Positions 27,514 to 35,510 of a stretch of 64,000 nucleotides of DNA are shown here, one piece after another (position 1 is the stretch's first letter; every line of letters begins with the position of its first letter). The DNA is taken from assembly GCF_040409815.1 (NCBI RefSeq), contig NZ_CP099959.1, forward strand, positions 1,550,001-1,614,000, written 5' to 3'. The notes beneath the pieces were generated by a model. The model saw only the letters and a program-made list of their open reading frames with translations. It was not told where the DNA came from and searched no databases. Origin of the DNA: Polynucleobacter sp. UK-FUSCHL-C3 (GTDB lineage: Bacteria; Pseudomonadota; Gammaproteobacteria; Burkholderiales; Burkholderiaceae). A program made the position numbers and the translations under genes.

Positions 27514-28277
27514 GCCACCACTCCCCCCAAGTACGCACGGATCACCTCAGGATGAGCTCGAACCTCATTGGGCAGGCCATTAGCAATCACCTTGCCATAA
27601 TCCAGCACAGTTAAATGATCACAAATGTTCATCACTAAATTAACGTCATGCTCAATCAATAAGATCGTTTTACCATCAGCTCGAATCTTCAGAATCAGAT
27701 CTTTAAGCTCCAGTTTCTCACTGGCATTCATACCGGCTGCTGGCTCATCTAGCGCAAGCAGAATTGGTTCAGTTGCCAATGCTCTCGCAATCTCAAGGCG
27801 GCGTTGATAACCGTATGATAAATTTTTAGCCTTATGCTGTGCATAATCTTGCAATCCAACATACGCTAACAATTGATAGGATTTATCCCGAATCGCTTGT
27901 TCTTCTTTTTGATTCGTTCGTGTTGCCAAGATGGACCCCCATACACCAACATTAAAGCGACAATGACATCCCACCATGACATTTTCTAGCGCGCTCATTT
28001 CCTTAAAGAGACGAATGTTCTGAAAGGTTCGGGCTATTCCGGCTTGGGTAACCTCAGATACCGAACGGGGTGAATACGGCTTACCATTTAACTCAAAAGA
28101 TCCGCGATCGGCAGGATATAAGCCAGTAATTACATTAAAGAATGTGGTCTTTCCAGCTCCATTTGGGCCAATCAAACCTGCGATGGCCCCATCCTGAACT
28201 TGTATTCCAACATCATCTAAAGCCTGGACTCCACCAAAGCGTTTAGAGACATCTGATATACGCAAAAGAACACTCAC
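27510..28277 (-). CDS. livG: Branched-chain amino acid ABC transporter ATP-binding protein LivG
   Basis: ATPase subunit, 255 aa. Walker A GPNGAGKT is at 37-44, then the signature LSYGYQRRLEIARALA and Walker B LLALDEPAAGMN, the LivG pattern. The frame is open far upstream inside livM, but the sensible start is GTG at 28277, which overlaps the livM stop (GTGA) and gives a family-like N-terminus SVLLRISDVSKRFGG. Fourth gene of livKHMGF. Confidence 0.93.
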   Translation of the reverse strand: MSVLLRISDVSKRFGGVQALDDVGIQVQDGAIAGLIGPNGAGKTTFFNVITGLYPADRGSFELNGKPYSPRSVSEVTQAGIARTFQNIRLFKEMSALENVMVGCHCRFNVGVWGSILATRTNQKEEQAIRDKSYQLLAYVGLQDYAQHKAKNLSYGYQRRLEIARALATEPILLALDEPAAGMNASEKLELKDLILKIRADGKTILLIEHDVNLVMNICDHLTVLDYGKVIANGLPNEVRAHPEVIRAYLGGVVA

Positions 28278-29380
28278 GCCCGCACCCGCTTTAATTGCTC
28301 TGGCTTTTGCCAAATCCCATTGGGGCGATAAAGCATGATCAAAATAAGAGCTAGGCCATATAACAATTGACGAATAATCTCGACGTCCATAATGACCGAG
28401 CCAAATAAAAATTGCTGAACTGGGGCTGCAATACTTCGTAATATCTCCGGAAAGATCGCCAATAAAATTGCGCCTAGAATGACGCCAGGGATATGTCCCA
28501 TACCACCCAATACCACCATGGCTAAGACCACAATCGACTCCCATAGAGTGAATGACTCTGGCGAGACAAAACCTTGAAAGGCTGCAAACAAAACTCCTGC
28601 TGCTCCTGCAAAACTTGCACCAATGGCGAAGGCCAGTAGTTTCATATTGCGAGTATTAATACCCATCGCCTCAGCAGCAATCTCATCTTCACGGATTGCG
28701 ATCCAAGCACGACCAGTTCGTGAGTGCTCTAAACGCGAACATACTAATGCAACCAGAACGGCTAGAAGTAGGAAGAAGTAGAACACCAAATACAGGGAAG
28801 GAATCTGTAAACCAAATAAAGAAAGGGGTTTGGATAAGTTCAATCCAAATAGTTGAATGGAATCAATGTTCCCAATCCCTTTGGGCCCATTCGTAAAGTT
28901 GATTGGTCGATCTAAATTATTTAGAAAGATACGAATGATTTCTCCAAACCCCAAGGTGACAATTGCCAAATAATCACCGCGTAATTTGAGGGTCGGAAAT
29001 CCTAATAAGATCCCAAACAATGCTGCTAACGCAAATGAAATAATCAGCGCCCCCCATAATGGGAAGTGCATCCCAGCTGGAAAGGCATTCGCAATTGCAG
29101 GAAAGTGCGTTGTTAGATGCGGGGAGGCCAATAGGGCATAGCTGTATGCACCTACGGCATAAAAAGCGATGTAACCTAAATCCAATAAGCCAGCAAAGCC
29201 AATGACCACATTCAAGCCCAATGCCAGCACTACATATAACAAAGCAAAATCAAGAACGCGTACCCAGTAATTACCGCCAGCAGCACCTACTACCCAAGGT
29301 AATAGCAATAAGGTCAGGGTACTGAATACCCAAAACCGTTTATCTCGAAGAGAGTAAGGTGGTGACAGGTGCTTAAGCAC
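28274..29380 (-). CDS. livM: Branched-chain amino acid ABC transporter permease LivM
   Basis: Inner-membrane permease, 368 aa, about ten hydrophobic segments. GFAGLLDLGYIAFYAVGAYSYALLA near 64-88 and the cytoplasmic EAA-like loop AIREDEIAAEAMGINTRNMK (about 236-255) are LivM hallmarks. It overlaps livH by eight bases upstream and livG by four downstream, so all membrane and ATPase subunits are translationally coupled. Confidence 0.95.
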   Translation of the reverse strand: MLKHLSPPYSLRDKRFWVFSTLTLLLLPWVVGAAGGNYWVRVLDFALLYVVLALGLNVVIGFAGLLDLGYIAFYAVGAYSYALLASPHLTTHFPAIANAFPAGMHFPLWGALIISFALAALFGILLGFPTLKLRGDYLAIVTLGFGEIIRIFLNNLDRPINFTNGPKGIGNIDSIQLFGLNLSKPLSLFGLQIPSLYLVFYFFLLLAVLVALVCSRLEHSRTGRAWIAIREDEIAAEAMGINTRNMKLLAFAIGASFAGAAGVLFAAFQGFVSPESFTLWESIVVLAMVVLGGMGHIPGVILGAILLAIFPEILRSIAAPVQQFLFGSVIMDVEIIRQLLYGLALILIMLYRPNGIWQKPEQLKRVRA

Positions 29381-30308
29381 GGTCGGACACCTTCTCGCCC
29401 AAGAGCCCTCGCGGACGAAGCACTAACACCAAAATAAGCACCATGAAAGCAAAAATATCCTGGTAATTTGATCCTAAGACCCCGCCGGTCCAATCGCCAA
29501 TATAGCCAGCTCCCAAAGCCTCAATCAGGCCAAGCAACAAACCTCCAAGCATTGCCCCTTGAATATTACCGATGCCCCCCAGAACGGCCGCCGTGAACGC
29601 CTTAAGCCCCGGAATAAATCCCATGGCAAAGTGAGCATTGCCATAGTTCGTTGCCATCATGACCCCTGCCAAGGCGGCGAGTGAACCACCCAACATAAAC
29701 GTAATAGAGATAACACGATTCGGATTAACGCCCATCAGGGCAGCAATATTGGGTTGCTCTGCGGTTGCCCGCATTGCCCGTCCCAAGCGCGTTTTATGAA
29801 CGATTAGTAGGAGTAAGCCCATCACGATGAAAGAACTTAAAACAATCACAATTTCTTTTGCGGTCACTGTTGCTCCGGAGCCAAATAAATCAATAGGGGT
29901 TGAAGGCAACAATTGTGGGTAAGTCAAGGGATTGCGTGACCAAATCATCATGGCTAGAGTTTGCAATAAGACCGATACTCCAATCGCAGAAATGAGGGGC
30001 GCCAAACGCGGAGCATTGCGTAAGGGTCGATATGCAAAACGCTCAATCAGAAAACTGAGTGCTGCGCAGACTGCCATTGCCCCCAATAAAACAATCAATA
30101 GCATGGCCCACGATGGTAATCCTAGAGGTAACTGCATGATCAAAGTGATCAGGGTCAAGGACACCATAGCGCCCACCATTAAGACCTCGCCATGGGCAAA
30201 ATTAATAATTCCTAAAATCCCATAGACCATGGTGTAGCCTAAAGCAATCAAGGCATAGATGCTCCCTAGCACTAAGCCATTCACAATTTGTTGCAACAGA
30301 ATATCCAT
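29373..30308 (-). CDS. livH: Branched-chain amino acid ABC transporter permease LivH
   Basis: Inner-membrane permease, 311 aa, partner of LivM. The N-terminus QQIVNGLVLGSIYALIALGY and GILGIINFAHGEVLMVGAM are typical of LivH, as is the cytoplasmic RATAEQPNIAALMGVNPNR loop. TAAGG precedes the ATG. A perfect hairpin lies between this gene and livK and could reduce expression of livH relative to the binding protein. Confidence 0.95.
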   Translation of the reverse strand: MDILLQQIVNGLVLGSIYALIALGYTMVYGILGIINFAHGEVLMVGAMVSLTLITLIMQLPLGLPSWAMLLIVLLGAMAVCAALSFLIERFAYRPLRNAPRLAPLISAIGVSVLLQTLAMMIWSRNPLTYPQLLPSTPIDLFGSGATVTAKEIVIVLSSFIVMGLLLLIVHKTRLGRAMRATAEQPNIAALMGVNPNRVISITFMLGGSLAALAGVMMATNYGNAHFAMGFIPGLKAFTAAVLGGIGNIQGAMLGGLLLGLIEALGAGYIGDWTGGVLGSNYQDIFAFMVLILVLVLRPRGLLGEKVSDRA

Positions 30309-30326
30309 AGACCTTAGTCTACAAAG

Positions 30327-30355
30327 AAATAAGCACCGCAGTGCGGTGCTTATTT
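30327..30355 (-). terminator. Hairpin terminator/attenuator between livK and livH
   Basis: Perfect inverted repeat with 14-base arms (AAATAAGCACCGCA and its complement) around one central base. On the minus strand it follows livK by eight bases and lies 18 bases before the livH ATG. Downstream on the minus strand is TTATTTCTTTG, a modest U-tract. Likely a partial terminator giving excess binding protein over permease. Confidence 0.7.
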
Positions 30356-30363
30356 GTTCGTTC

Positions 30364-31512
30364 TTACATCTTTATGATTTCAAGGACTGACTTCTTTTTA
30401 TCCTTGTAGTCATAAAGCGTAATGACACTTGCTTTTAGGTCGCCCTTATCATCAAAGGCAATATTACCGATCAAACCCTTCATCTGAGTTTGTGGCATCG
30501 CCGCCAAAATTTTGGCAGTTTCTACAGAATTTGCGCGCTTCATAGCATCAACAATGACATAGACAGCATCGTAGGCAAAGGGTGCATAGATATCGACATC
30601 GACATTGAAGCGCTCCTTATATTTCTTCTGAAACTCAGGACCTGCCTCCATTTTCGATAAAGCCATTGCTGCTTCCGAGCAAACTACATTATTGATTGCA
30701 TCACCCGCAAGCTCGACTAACTTATCAGTACACATTCCATCGCCACCCACAATCTTGGCTTTAATGCCGAGTTCCTGAGCTTGCTTAGCTAAGGGGCCAC
30801 CCGTGGCATCCATACCACCATACATAATGACATCAGGCTTCCCTGCTTTGACCTTAGTCAAAATCGCCTTAAAGTCGGTTGCCTTGTCATTTGTTGCTTC
30901 ACGGGCTAGTACTTTGATACCGGCAGCTTTTACTGTTTTCTCAAATTCATCAGCAAGCCCTTTGCCATACTGGGTTGAATCATCAATGATGGCTACCACT
31001 TTTGCCTTAATGTTATTCGCCACATAATTCGCTAATGCAGGCCCCTGTTGTGCATCGGTTGCTACCAATCGATAGGTCGTCTTGAAACCTTGCTTGGTGT
31101 AATCCGGATTAGTGGCCGATGGAGACACTTGTGTAATACCAGCATCACTATAAATCTTTGCTGCTGGAATACTGGTTCCAGAATTCAAGTGCCCAACCAC
31201 AGCAACCACTTTTGCATCGACTAATTTTTGAGCAACCTGAGTGGCGGTCTTTGGATCTGCTGCATCGTCTTCAGGGACTAACTTTAGCACTACTTTTTTA
31301 CCATTAATGGTGAGGCCTGCTTTGTTAATTTCCTCGACTGCAAGTAAGGCTCCGTTTTCATTCTGCTTACCCATATGGGCAATGGATCCCGTAATAGGCG
31401 CAACGTGCCCAATCTTAATCTCATTGTCTGCAGGCTTTCCACAGGCTGCCAATAGGGCGATAGCGACTCCTGACAACAGACCATATGAGAATATTTTTTG
31501 ATACGTTTTCAT
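30364..31512 (-). CDS. livK: Branched-chain amino acid ABC transporter substrate-binding protein LivK
   Basis: Periplasmic leucine-binding-type protein, 382 aa, first gene of livKHMGF. The N-terminus is a lipoprotein signal: positively charged start, hydrophobic core, and lipobox LAAC with Cys24, so the protein is probably membrane-tethered rather than free, differing from E. coli LivK. IKIGHVAPITGSIAHMGKQ begins the Peripla_BP_6 fold. ATG 31512 is chosen over TTG 31518 because AGGAG is properly spaced for it. Ligand is likely branched-chain amino acids, but this fold also binds amides, urea and aromatic compounds. Confidence 0.92.
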   Translation of the reverse strand: MKTYQKIFSYGLLSGVAIALLAACGKPADNEIKIGHVAPITGSIAHMGKQNENGALLAVEEINKAGLTINGKKVVLKLVPEDDAADPKTATQVAQKLVDAKVVAVVGHLNSGTSIPAAKIYSDAGITQVSPSATNPDYTKQGFKTTYRLVATDAQQGPALANYVANNIKAKVVAIIDDSTQYGKGLADEFEKTVKAAGIKVLAREATNDKATDFKAILTKVKAGKPDVIMYGGMDATGGPLAKQAQELGIKAKIVGGDGMCTDKLVELAGDAINNVVCSEAAMALSKMEAGPEFQKKYKERFNVDVDIYAPFAYDAVYVIVDAMKRANSVETAKILAAMPQTQMKGLIGNIAFDDKGDLKASVITLYDYKDKKKSVLEIIKM

Positions 31513-31545
31513 AGCCAAAATCTCCTAAGGATGATGAAATAATAT

Positions 31546-32505
31546 TTAACTAGGGTGAGTCAAATTCTTTGGTAGCGAAAAGATAATGTCTTCAATCACT
31601 CCGTCTAAAGAACGCACTTGACGCGGTCCAAACTCTTGAATCCGCGATACGATCGCTTGTGCCAAACTCTCTGGGGCTGAAGCACCTGCAGTAAGCCCGA
31701 TACGCTTCTTACCAGCGAACCATTCTGGCTGAAGCTGTTCTGGAGCATCCACCATGTAAGCAGGTACGCCAAGTTTTTCAGCTAATTCTCTCAGGCGATT
31801 CGAATTCGAACTCGCCTTGCTACCCACGACAATCACTAACTCCACTTTGGGAGCCATGAACTTGACCGCATCTTGTCGGTTTTGGGTGGCGTAGCAAATA
31901 TCTTGTTTCTTGGGTTGAATAATTTTAGGAAATTTCTTCGTGAGTGCATTCACAATTTCTTTAGTCTCATCCACCGATAAGGTAGTTTGTGTAACAAAGG
32001 CTAAATTTTCATTCGCCGAGAAAGCGAGTTTCTCCACATCTTCAATACTTTCAATTAAAAAAATGCCCTTATCCACTTGGCCCATCGTGCCCTCAACTTC
32101 AGGATGTCCGGCATGACCAATCATAAATACCGTATAGCCATCCTTGCACAACTTGACAACTTCTACATGAACCTTGGTTACCAATGGGCAGGTTGCGTCA
32201 TACACCTGCAAGCCACGATTCTCGGCCTCTTTACGCACTTCTTGAGAGACCCCATGTGCACTGTATATAACAATCGACCCACGTGGAATTTCTTCTATCT
32301 CATCCACAAATATTGCACCCTTCTCGCGCAACTCGTCAACAACATATTTGTTATGAACAATTTCATGGCGGACATAGATGGGTGCGCCAAAACGATTCAA
32401 TGCTTCATTCACGATATTGATGGCGCGATCAACGCCCGCACAAAACCCACGCGGCTGTGCCAACAAAATTTCAGAGGAATCTTGTGATGTACTGGTATTT
32501 GACAT
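31546..32505 (-). CDS. ispH: 4-hydroxy-3-methylbut-2-enyl diphosphate reductase IspH
   Basis: [4Fe-4S] enzyme, 319 aa, last step of the MEP isoprenoid pathway, giving IPP and DMAPP. Cluster cysteines are visible in [11 protein letters not shown] (Cys22), [11 protein letters not shown] and ICYATQNRQ; the catalytic glutamate region [10 protein letters not shown] is present. ATG 32505 lies 11 bases after the fkpB stop, giving the conserved fkpB-ispH pair known from enterobacteria. The 24 bases upstream in frame belong to fkpB's end and intergenic DNA. Confidence 0.97.
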   Translation of the reverse strand: MSNTSTSQDSSEILLAQPRGFCAGVDRAINIVNEALNRFGAPIYVRHEIVHNKYVVDELREKGAIFVDEIEEIPRGSIVIYSAHGVSQEVRKEAENRGLQVYDATCPLVTKVHVEVVKLCKDGYTVFMIGHAGHPEVEGTMGQVDKGIFLIESIEDVEKLAFSANENLAFVTQTTLSVDETKEIVNALTKKFPKIIQPKKQDICYATQNRQDAVKFMAPKVELVIVVGSKASSNSNRLRELAEKLGVPAYMVDAPEQLQPEWFAGKKRIGLTAGASAPESLAQAIVSRIQEFGPRQVRSLDGVIEDIIFSLPKNLTHPS

Positions 32506-32515
32506 GGTTTGTTTT

Positions 32516-32962
32516 TTACAAAATAGCAACTATTTCAGCTTCAAAACTGAGGTCTTTACCTGCCAAGGGGTGGTTGAAATCGAACCACGCGCCTTCCTCG
32601 TTAATCGACTGTAATACACCTGCATATTGTGCCCCGCCTGGAGCATTAAACTCAACAATATCACCTGGCTTAAATTCTGATACCTCATCAGTATTGCAGA
32701 CTAAGGTCTCCATAGAGACCCACTGCACTAACTCTGGCTTGTGCTCCCCAAAGCCTTCTTTTGCCGAGATCGTGGCGGAACGTTTCTCACCAACCTTTGC
32801 GCCCATTAATGCTTTTTCAAAGCAGGGGGCAAATTGACCGGTTCCCAACTGCATAGTCGCAGGGCTATCCTCAAAGGTATTGATGTAGTCCTCCCCGTTG
32901 GGCAAAACCAAACGATAGTTCAGGGTCAAAAAAGCAGTGGGGGTAACGGTAAGCTCACTCAT
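32516..32962 (-). CDS. fkpB: FKBP-type peptidyl-prolyl isomerase (FkpB/SlpA-like)
   Basis: Short FKBP-type prolyl isomerase of 148 aa, SlpA/FkpB class, with the FKBP half-domains around an insert-in-flap domain ([19 protein letters not shown]). It precedes ispH, as in E. coli. ATG 32962 matches the family N-terminus ([20 protein letters not shown]); longer starts would run into radC. On the minus strand TACAAT ends six bases before the ATG and there is no ribosome site. The next base, 32963, begins the divergent radC. Confidence 0.93.
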   Translation of the reverse strand: MSELTVTPTAFLTLNYRLVLPNGEDYINTFEDSPATMQLGTGQFAPCFEKALMGAKVGEKRSATISAKEGFGEHKPELVQWVSMETLVCNTDEVSEFKPGDIVEFNAPGGAQYAGVLQSINEEGAWFDFNHPLAGKDLSFEAEIVAIL

Positions 32963-33676
32963 ATGGTCATTGTAGCGAGAGAGTCCCAGCATCGCCCAAT
33001 CTCTTCATGGCCAAAAGCCCATCAGCCTCGGGAAAAATTACGCCTCCAGGGTGCGAACTCCCTCTCCGATGCAGAATTACTAGCCATTTTTTTAAGGGCG
33101 GGCGTGAAGGGCAAAAGTGCTGTTTCACTGGCACAAGATCTCTTGACACAATTTCAAGGGATTCAGGGGCTAGTGAATGCAAATACCGAAGATATTTGTA
33201 AGTGCTTTGGGATGGGGCCATCGAAGTGGGCACAAATTCAAGCTGCCTATGAACTTGTTAGGCGCTGTCTCCAAGAAAGTCTATGCGCTGGGGCTGTTTT
33301 TAGTTCCCTCCTCCAGGTCAGAGAGTTTTTACAGGCCAAAATTGGGAGACTACCTCATGAGGTCTTCTTATGTCTTTACCTAGACTCCAGTAACCGACTC
33401 ATCGAATGCCAAGAGCTTTTTAGAGGTTCGATTGACCGAACGGCCATCTACCCCAGAGAAATAATTAAAGAGTCCTTAGCGCGAAACGCAAGCAGCCTCA
33501 TCGTTGTCCACAACCACCCTGGCGGGAACCCTCTCCCAAGCCCTCAAGATGAATTGATCACTAAAGACCTTCAGGAGGCCCTTTCTTGGGTTGATATTGA
33601 ACTTCTCGATCACTGCATTGTTGCAGGGCATGGATTTTTCTCATTTTCAGATGCAGGCCTTTTAAATAGGCTATAA
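32963..33676 (+). CDS. radC: RadC-family JAB-domain protein
   Basis: RadC/YicR family, 237 aa: an N-terminal helix-hairpin-helix-like region (SLSDAELLAIFLRAGVKGKSAVSLAQDLL) and a C-terminal JAB/JAMM domain with HNHPGGNPLPSPQDE and a downstream aspartate. Despite its name the molecular role remains unclear; a link to DNA repair is disputed. ATG 32963 is the only plausible start: homologues begin just before the ISSWP segment, so about ten extra residues are present. It abuts fkpB's start with no intervening base, and no Shine-Dalgarno is visible. Confidence 0.9.
   Translation: MVIVARESQHRPISSWPKAHQPREKLRLQGANSLSDAELLAIFLRAGVKGKSAVSLAQDLLTQFQGIQGLVNANTEDICKCFGMGPSKWAQIQAAYELVRRCLQESLCAGAVFSSLLQVREFLQAKIGRLPHEVFLCLYLDSSNRLIECQELFRGSIDRTAIYPREIIKESLARNASSLIVVHNHPGGNPLPSPQDELITKDLQEALSWVDIELLDHCIVAGHGFFSFSDAGLLNRL
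32969..32999 (-). promoter_or_regulatory. Candidate leaderless promoter of fkpB-ispH
   Basis: On the minus strand TTGGGC (32994-32999), a 19-base spacer, TACAAT (32969-32974), then six bases to the ATG. It lies wholly inside the first codons of radC. Confidence 0.5.
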
Positions 33677-33755
33677 ATGATAGTAATTACTAACTTAATA
33701 TAAGGCGCCCTACTCACCGCGATGCTTTCCCTAGCCCTAATCGCTAGATGCCTGC

Positions 33756-33761
33756 TACAAT
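33756..33761 (+). promoter_or_regulatory. Candidate extended -10 of rpmB-rpmG
   Basis: TGCTACAAT: a TACAAT hexamer preceded by the TGn extension, 29 bases before the rpmB ATG, leaving room for a normal leader with GGAG. This contrasts with the leaderless genes nearby. Confidence 0.5.
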
Positions 33762-33790
33762 CTTTGTTTTTCGTAATAAAGGAGTGTGTC

Positions 33791-34024
33791 ATGGCAAAAG
33801 TTTGCCAAGTCACTGGGAAAAAGCCAATGGTTGGCAATAATGTTTCCCATGCAAACAATAAGACCAAACGTCGCTTTTTGCCTAATTTGCAAAATCGTCG
33901 CTTTTGGGTTGAATCTGAAAATCGTTGGGTTAGCCTTCGTTTAACGAATGCTGGTTTACGCATCATCGACAAGAACGGAATTGATTCTGTTTTGGCCGAT
34001 CTTCGTGCTCGCGGTCAAGTTTAA
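33791..34024 (+). CDS. rpmB: Large ribosomal subunit protein bL28
   Basis: Ribosomal protein L28, 77 aa, beginning [20 protein letters not shown] and ending with the conserved [17 protein letters not shown] region. GGAG precedes ATG 33791; upstream in-frame codons are non-coding. rpmG follows after 11 bases, the standard rpmB-rpmG operon. Confidence 0.97.
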   Translation: MAKVCQVTGKKPMVGNNVSHANNKTKRRFLPNLQNRRFWVESENRWVSLRLTNAGLRIIDKNGIDSVLADLRARGQV

Positions 34025-34035
34025 GGAATATCTGA

Positions 34036-34203
34036 ATGGCTAAGGGCGCAAGAGAGAAAATTAAGTTGGAGTCCAGTGCTGGTACTGGTCACTTCTATAC
34101 CACTACAAAGAACAAAAGAACTAAACCAGAAAAAATGGAGATCATGAAGTTTGATCCAAAGGTTCGTAAGCACGTCGCTTACAAAGAAACAAAGATTAAG
34201 TAA
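34036..34203 (+). CDS. rpmG: Large ribosomal subunit protein bL33
   Basis: Ribosomal protein L33, 55 aa, start [14 protein letters not shown] and end [11 protein letters not shown], the zinc-free form (no CxxC pairs). AAGGA lies nine bases before the ATG at 34036. Second gene of the rpmB-rpmG operon, followed by a strong terminator. Confidence 0.97.
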   Translation: MAKGAREKIKLESSAGTGHFYTTTKNKRTKPEKMEIMKFDPKVRKHVAYKETKIK

Positions 34204-34225
34204 GTCTTAATCTTCCATAGAAATA

Positions 34226-34250
34226 AACCCGCTTAATGCGGGTTTTTTCT
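34226..34250. terminator. Intrinsic terminator after rpmG
   Basis: AACCCGC-ttaat-GCGGGTT followed by TTTTCT, 22 bases after the rpmG stop. It may also serve the leftward desaturase gene, whose stop is at 34255, although its upstream A-run is short. Confidence 0.88.
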
Positions 34251-34254
34251 TTAC

Positions 34255-35460
34255 TTAGTTTGAGTAACGTCTAAGGCGCAGCGAGAACTCTTTAAGAGAG
34301 TTTGGTCCAGCCTCTTCCGCTCGATGGCACCAAGAACGCAACTGGGTTAACAGTTGCTCGCGGGTCGCATTGGAGCGCCCCCAAATAGCATGGAGTTCAC
34401 GACGCATCTCAATCATCTTGCGCAACTGAGGATTGGTCTTCATTAACTCCTCCAGTTTTTGTTTTTCATCAGAGCTTAGCTTTGCTTCGTCCTTATAAAG
34501 CCAATCTCGCGCATCTTTAAGGTGAGTAGCAAACTCTTGCATGTTCTGGAACTCATTGGCAATACAGCGTTGTAAGGTTTTGCTGTAGCGGGCCATGATT
34601 TCGTAACGATTGGCAATAACAGCCTCAAGGGTTTGATCATCTGCCGGGCGAACCTCGGAAAGCACGGGCTTGGGGGGGACCTTTTTCACCTTAGCCAGGC
34701 CAAGGGAACTTAGGGCACAGATATACATCCAACCAATATCAAACTCATACCACTTGTTTGACAGCTTTGCGCTAGTCGCATAGGTGTGATGGTTGTTATG
34801 TAACTCCTCGCCACCTATCAAGATTCCCCAGGGAACAATATTAGTCGAAGCGTCTTCACAATCGTAGTTGCGATACCCCCAGAAGTGGCCGATACCATTA
34901 ATAACGCCGGCAGCAGTAATCGGAATCCATAGCATTTGGACTGCCCAAACAGTAGCGCCAATCCCGCCAAACAGAAATACATCGATGATTAACATCAGAC
35001 CAACACCCTGCCACGAGAACTTAGAGTAGATGTTGCGCTCCATCCAATCATCCGGGGTGCCATGTCCAAACTTATCGAGGGTCTCTTGCTTAGCAGCCTC
35101 GATCTTATAAAGTTCAGCGCCACGCAATAAAACAGTATCAATACCCAAAATTTGTGGGCTATGGGGATCGTCTACGGACTCGCATTTAGCATGGTGCTTG
35201 CGATGTACAGATGCCCATTCTTTGGTAACCATTCCAGTGGTTAACCACAACCAAAAACGGAAAAAGTGGGAAGGTAGTGGATGCAGGTCTAGAGCACGAT
35301 GGGCTTGGCAACGATGTAAAAAAATCGTCACACTTGCAATAGTGATATGGGTCATCACAAGGGTGAAAATAACAATCTGCCACCACGCCCAATCCAGATA
35401 GCCATTGGCCAACCATTGCATCAATGAATCATGAAACGAAGTGAGTCCGCTAATTTCCAA
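34255..35460 (-). CDS. Membrane fatty-acid desaturase (delta-9 type)
   Basis: Integral-membrane acyl desaturase of 401 aa. The three histidine boxes binding the di-iron centre are HRCQAHR (49-55), HRKHH (86-90) and HNNHH (221-225), with hydrophobic segments between. It introduces a double bond in acyl chains, probably for membrane fluidity. A charged, helical C-terminal extension of about 130 residues follows the catalytic part, as in some betaproteobacterial homologues. The start is taken as TTG 35460 because GGAG lies seven bases upstream; ATG 35421 is the next option. Follows rsmB. Confidence 0.9.
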   Translation of the reverse strand: MEISGLTSFHDSLMQWLANGYLDWAWWQIVIFTLVMTHITIASVTIFLHRCQAHRALDLHPLPSHFFRFWLWLTTGMVTKEWASVHRKHHAKCESVDDPHSPQILGIDTVLLRGAELYKIEAAKQETLDKFGHGTPDDWMERNIYSKFSWQGVGLMLIIDVFLFGGIGATVWAVQMLWIPITAAGVINGIGHFWGYRNYDCEDASTNIVPWGILIGGEELHNNHHTYATSAKLSNKWYEFDIGWMYICALSSLGLAKVKKVPPKPVLSEVRPADDQTLEAVIANRYEIMARYSKTLQRCIANEFQNMQEFATHLKDARDWLYKDEAKLSSDEKQKLEELMKTNPQLRKMIEMRRELHAIWGRSNATREQLLTQLRSWCHRAEEAGPNSLKEFSLRLRRYSN

Positions 35461-35510
35461 ACAAGTTCTCCAAAAGGAATCTAGGCCATGAAGCCCTATA
35501 CCCCTTTATT

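Noticed and set aside
28278-28544. Upstream extension of livG by 89 codons
   Set aside because: It lies inside livM on the same strand and adds no LivG-like sequence; GTG 28277 gives the proper length.
32834-32962. Upstream extension of radC by 43 codons
   Set aside because: It would run antisense through fkpB and the extra residues match nothing in the RadC family.
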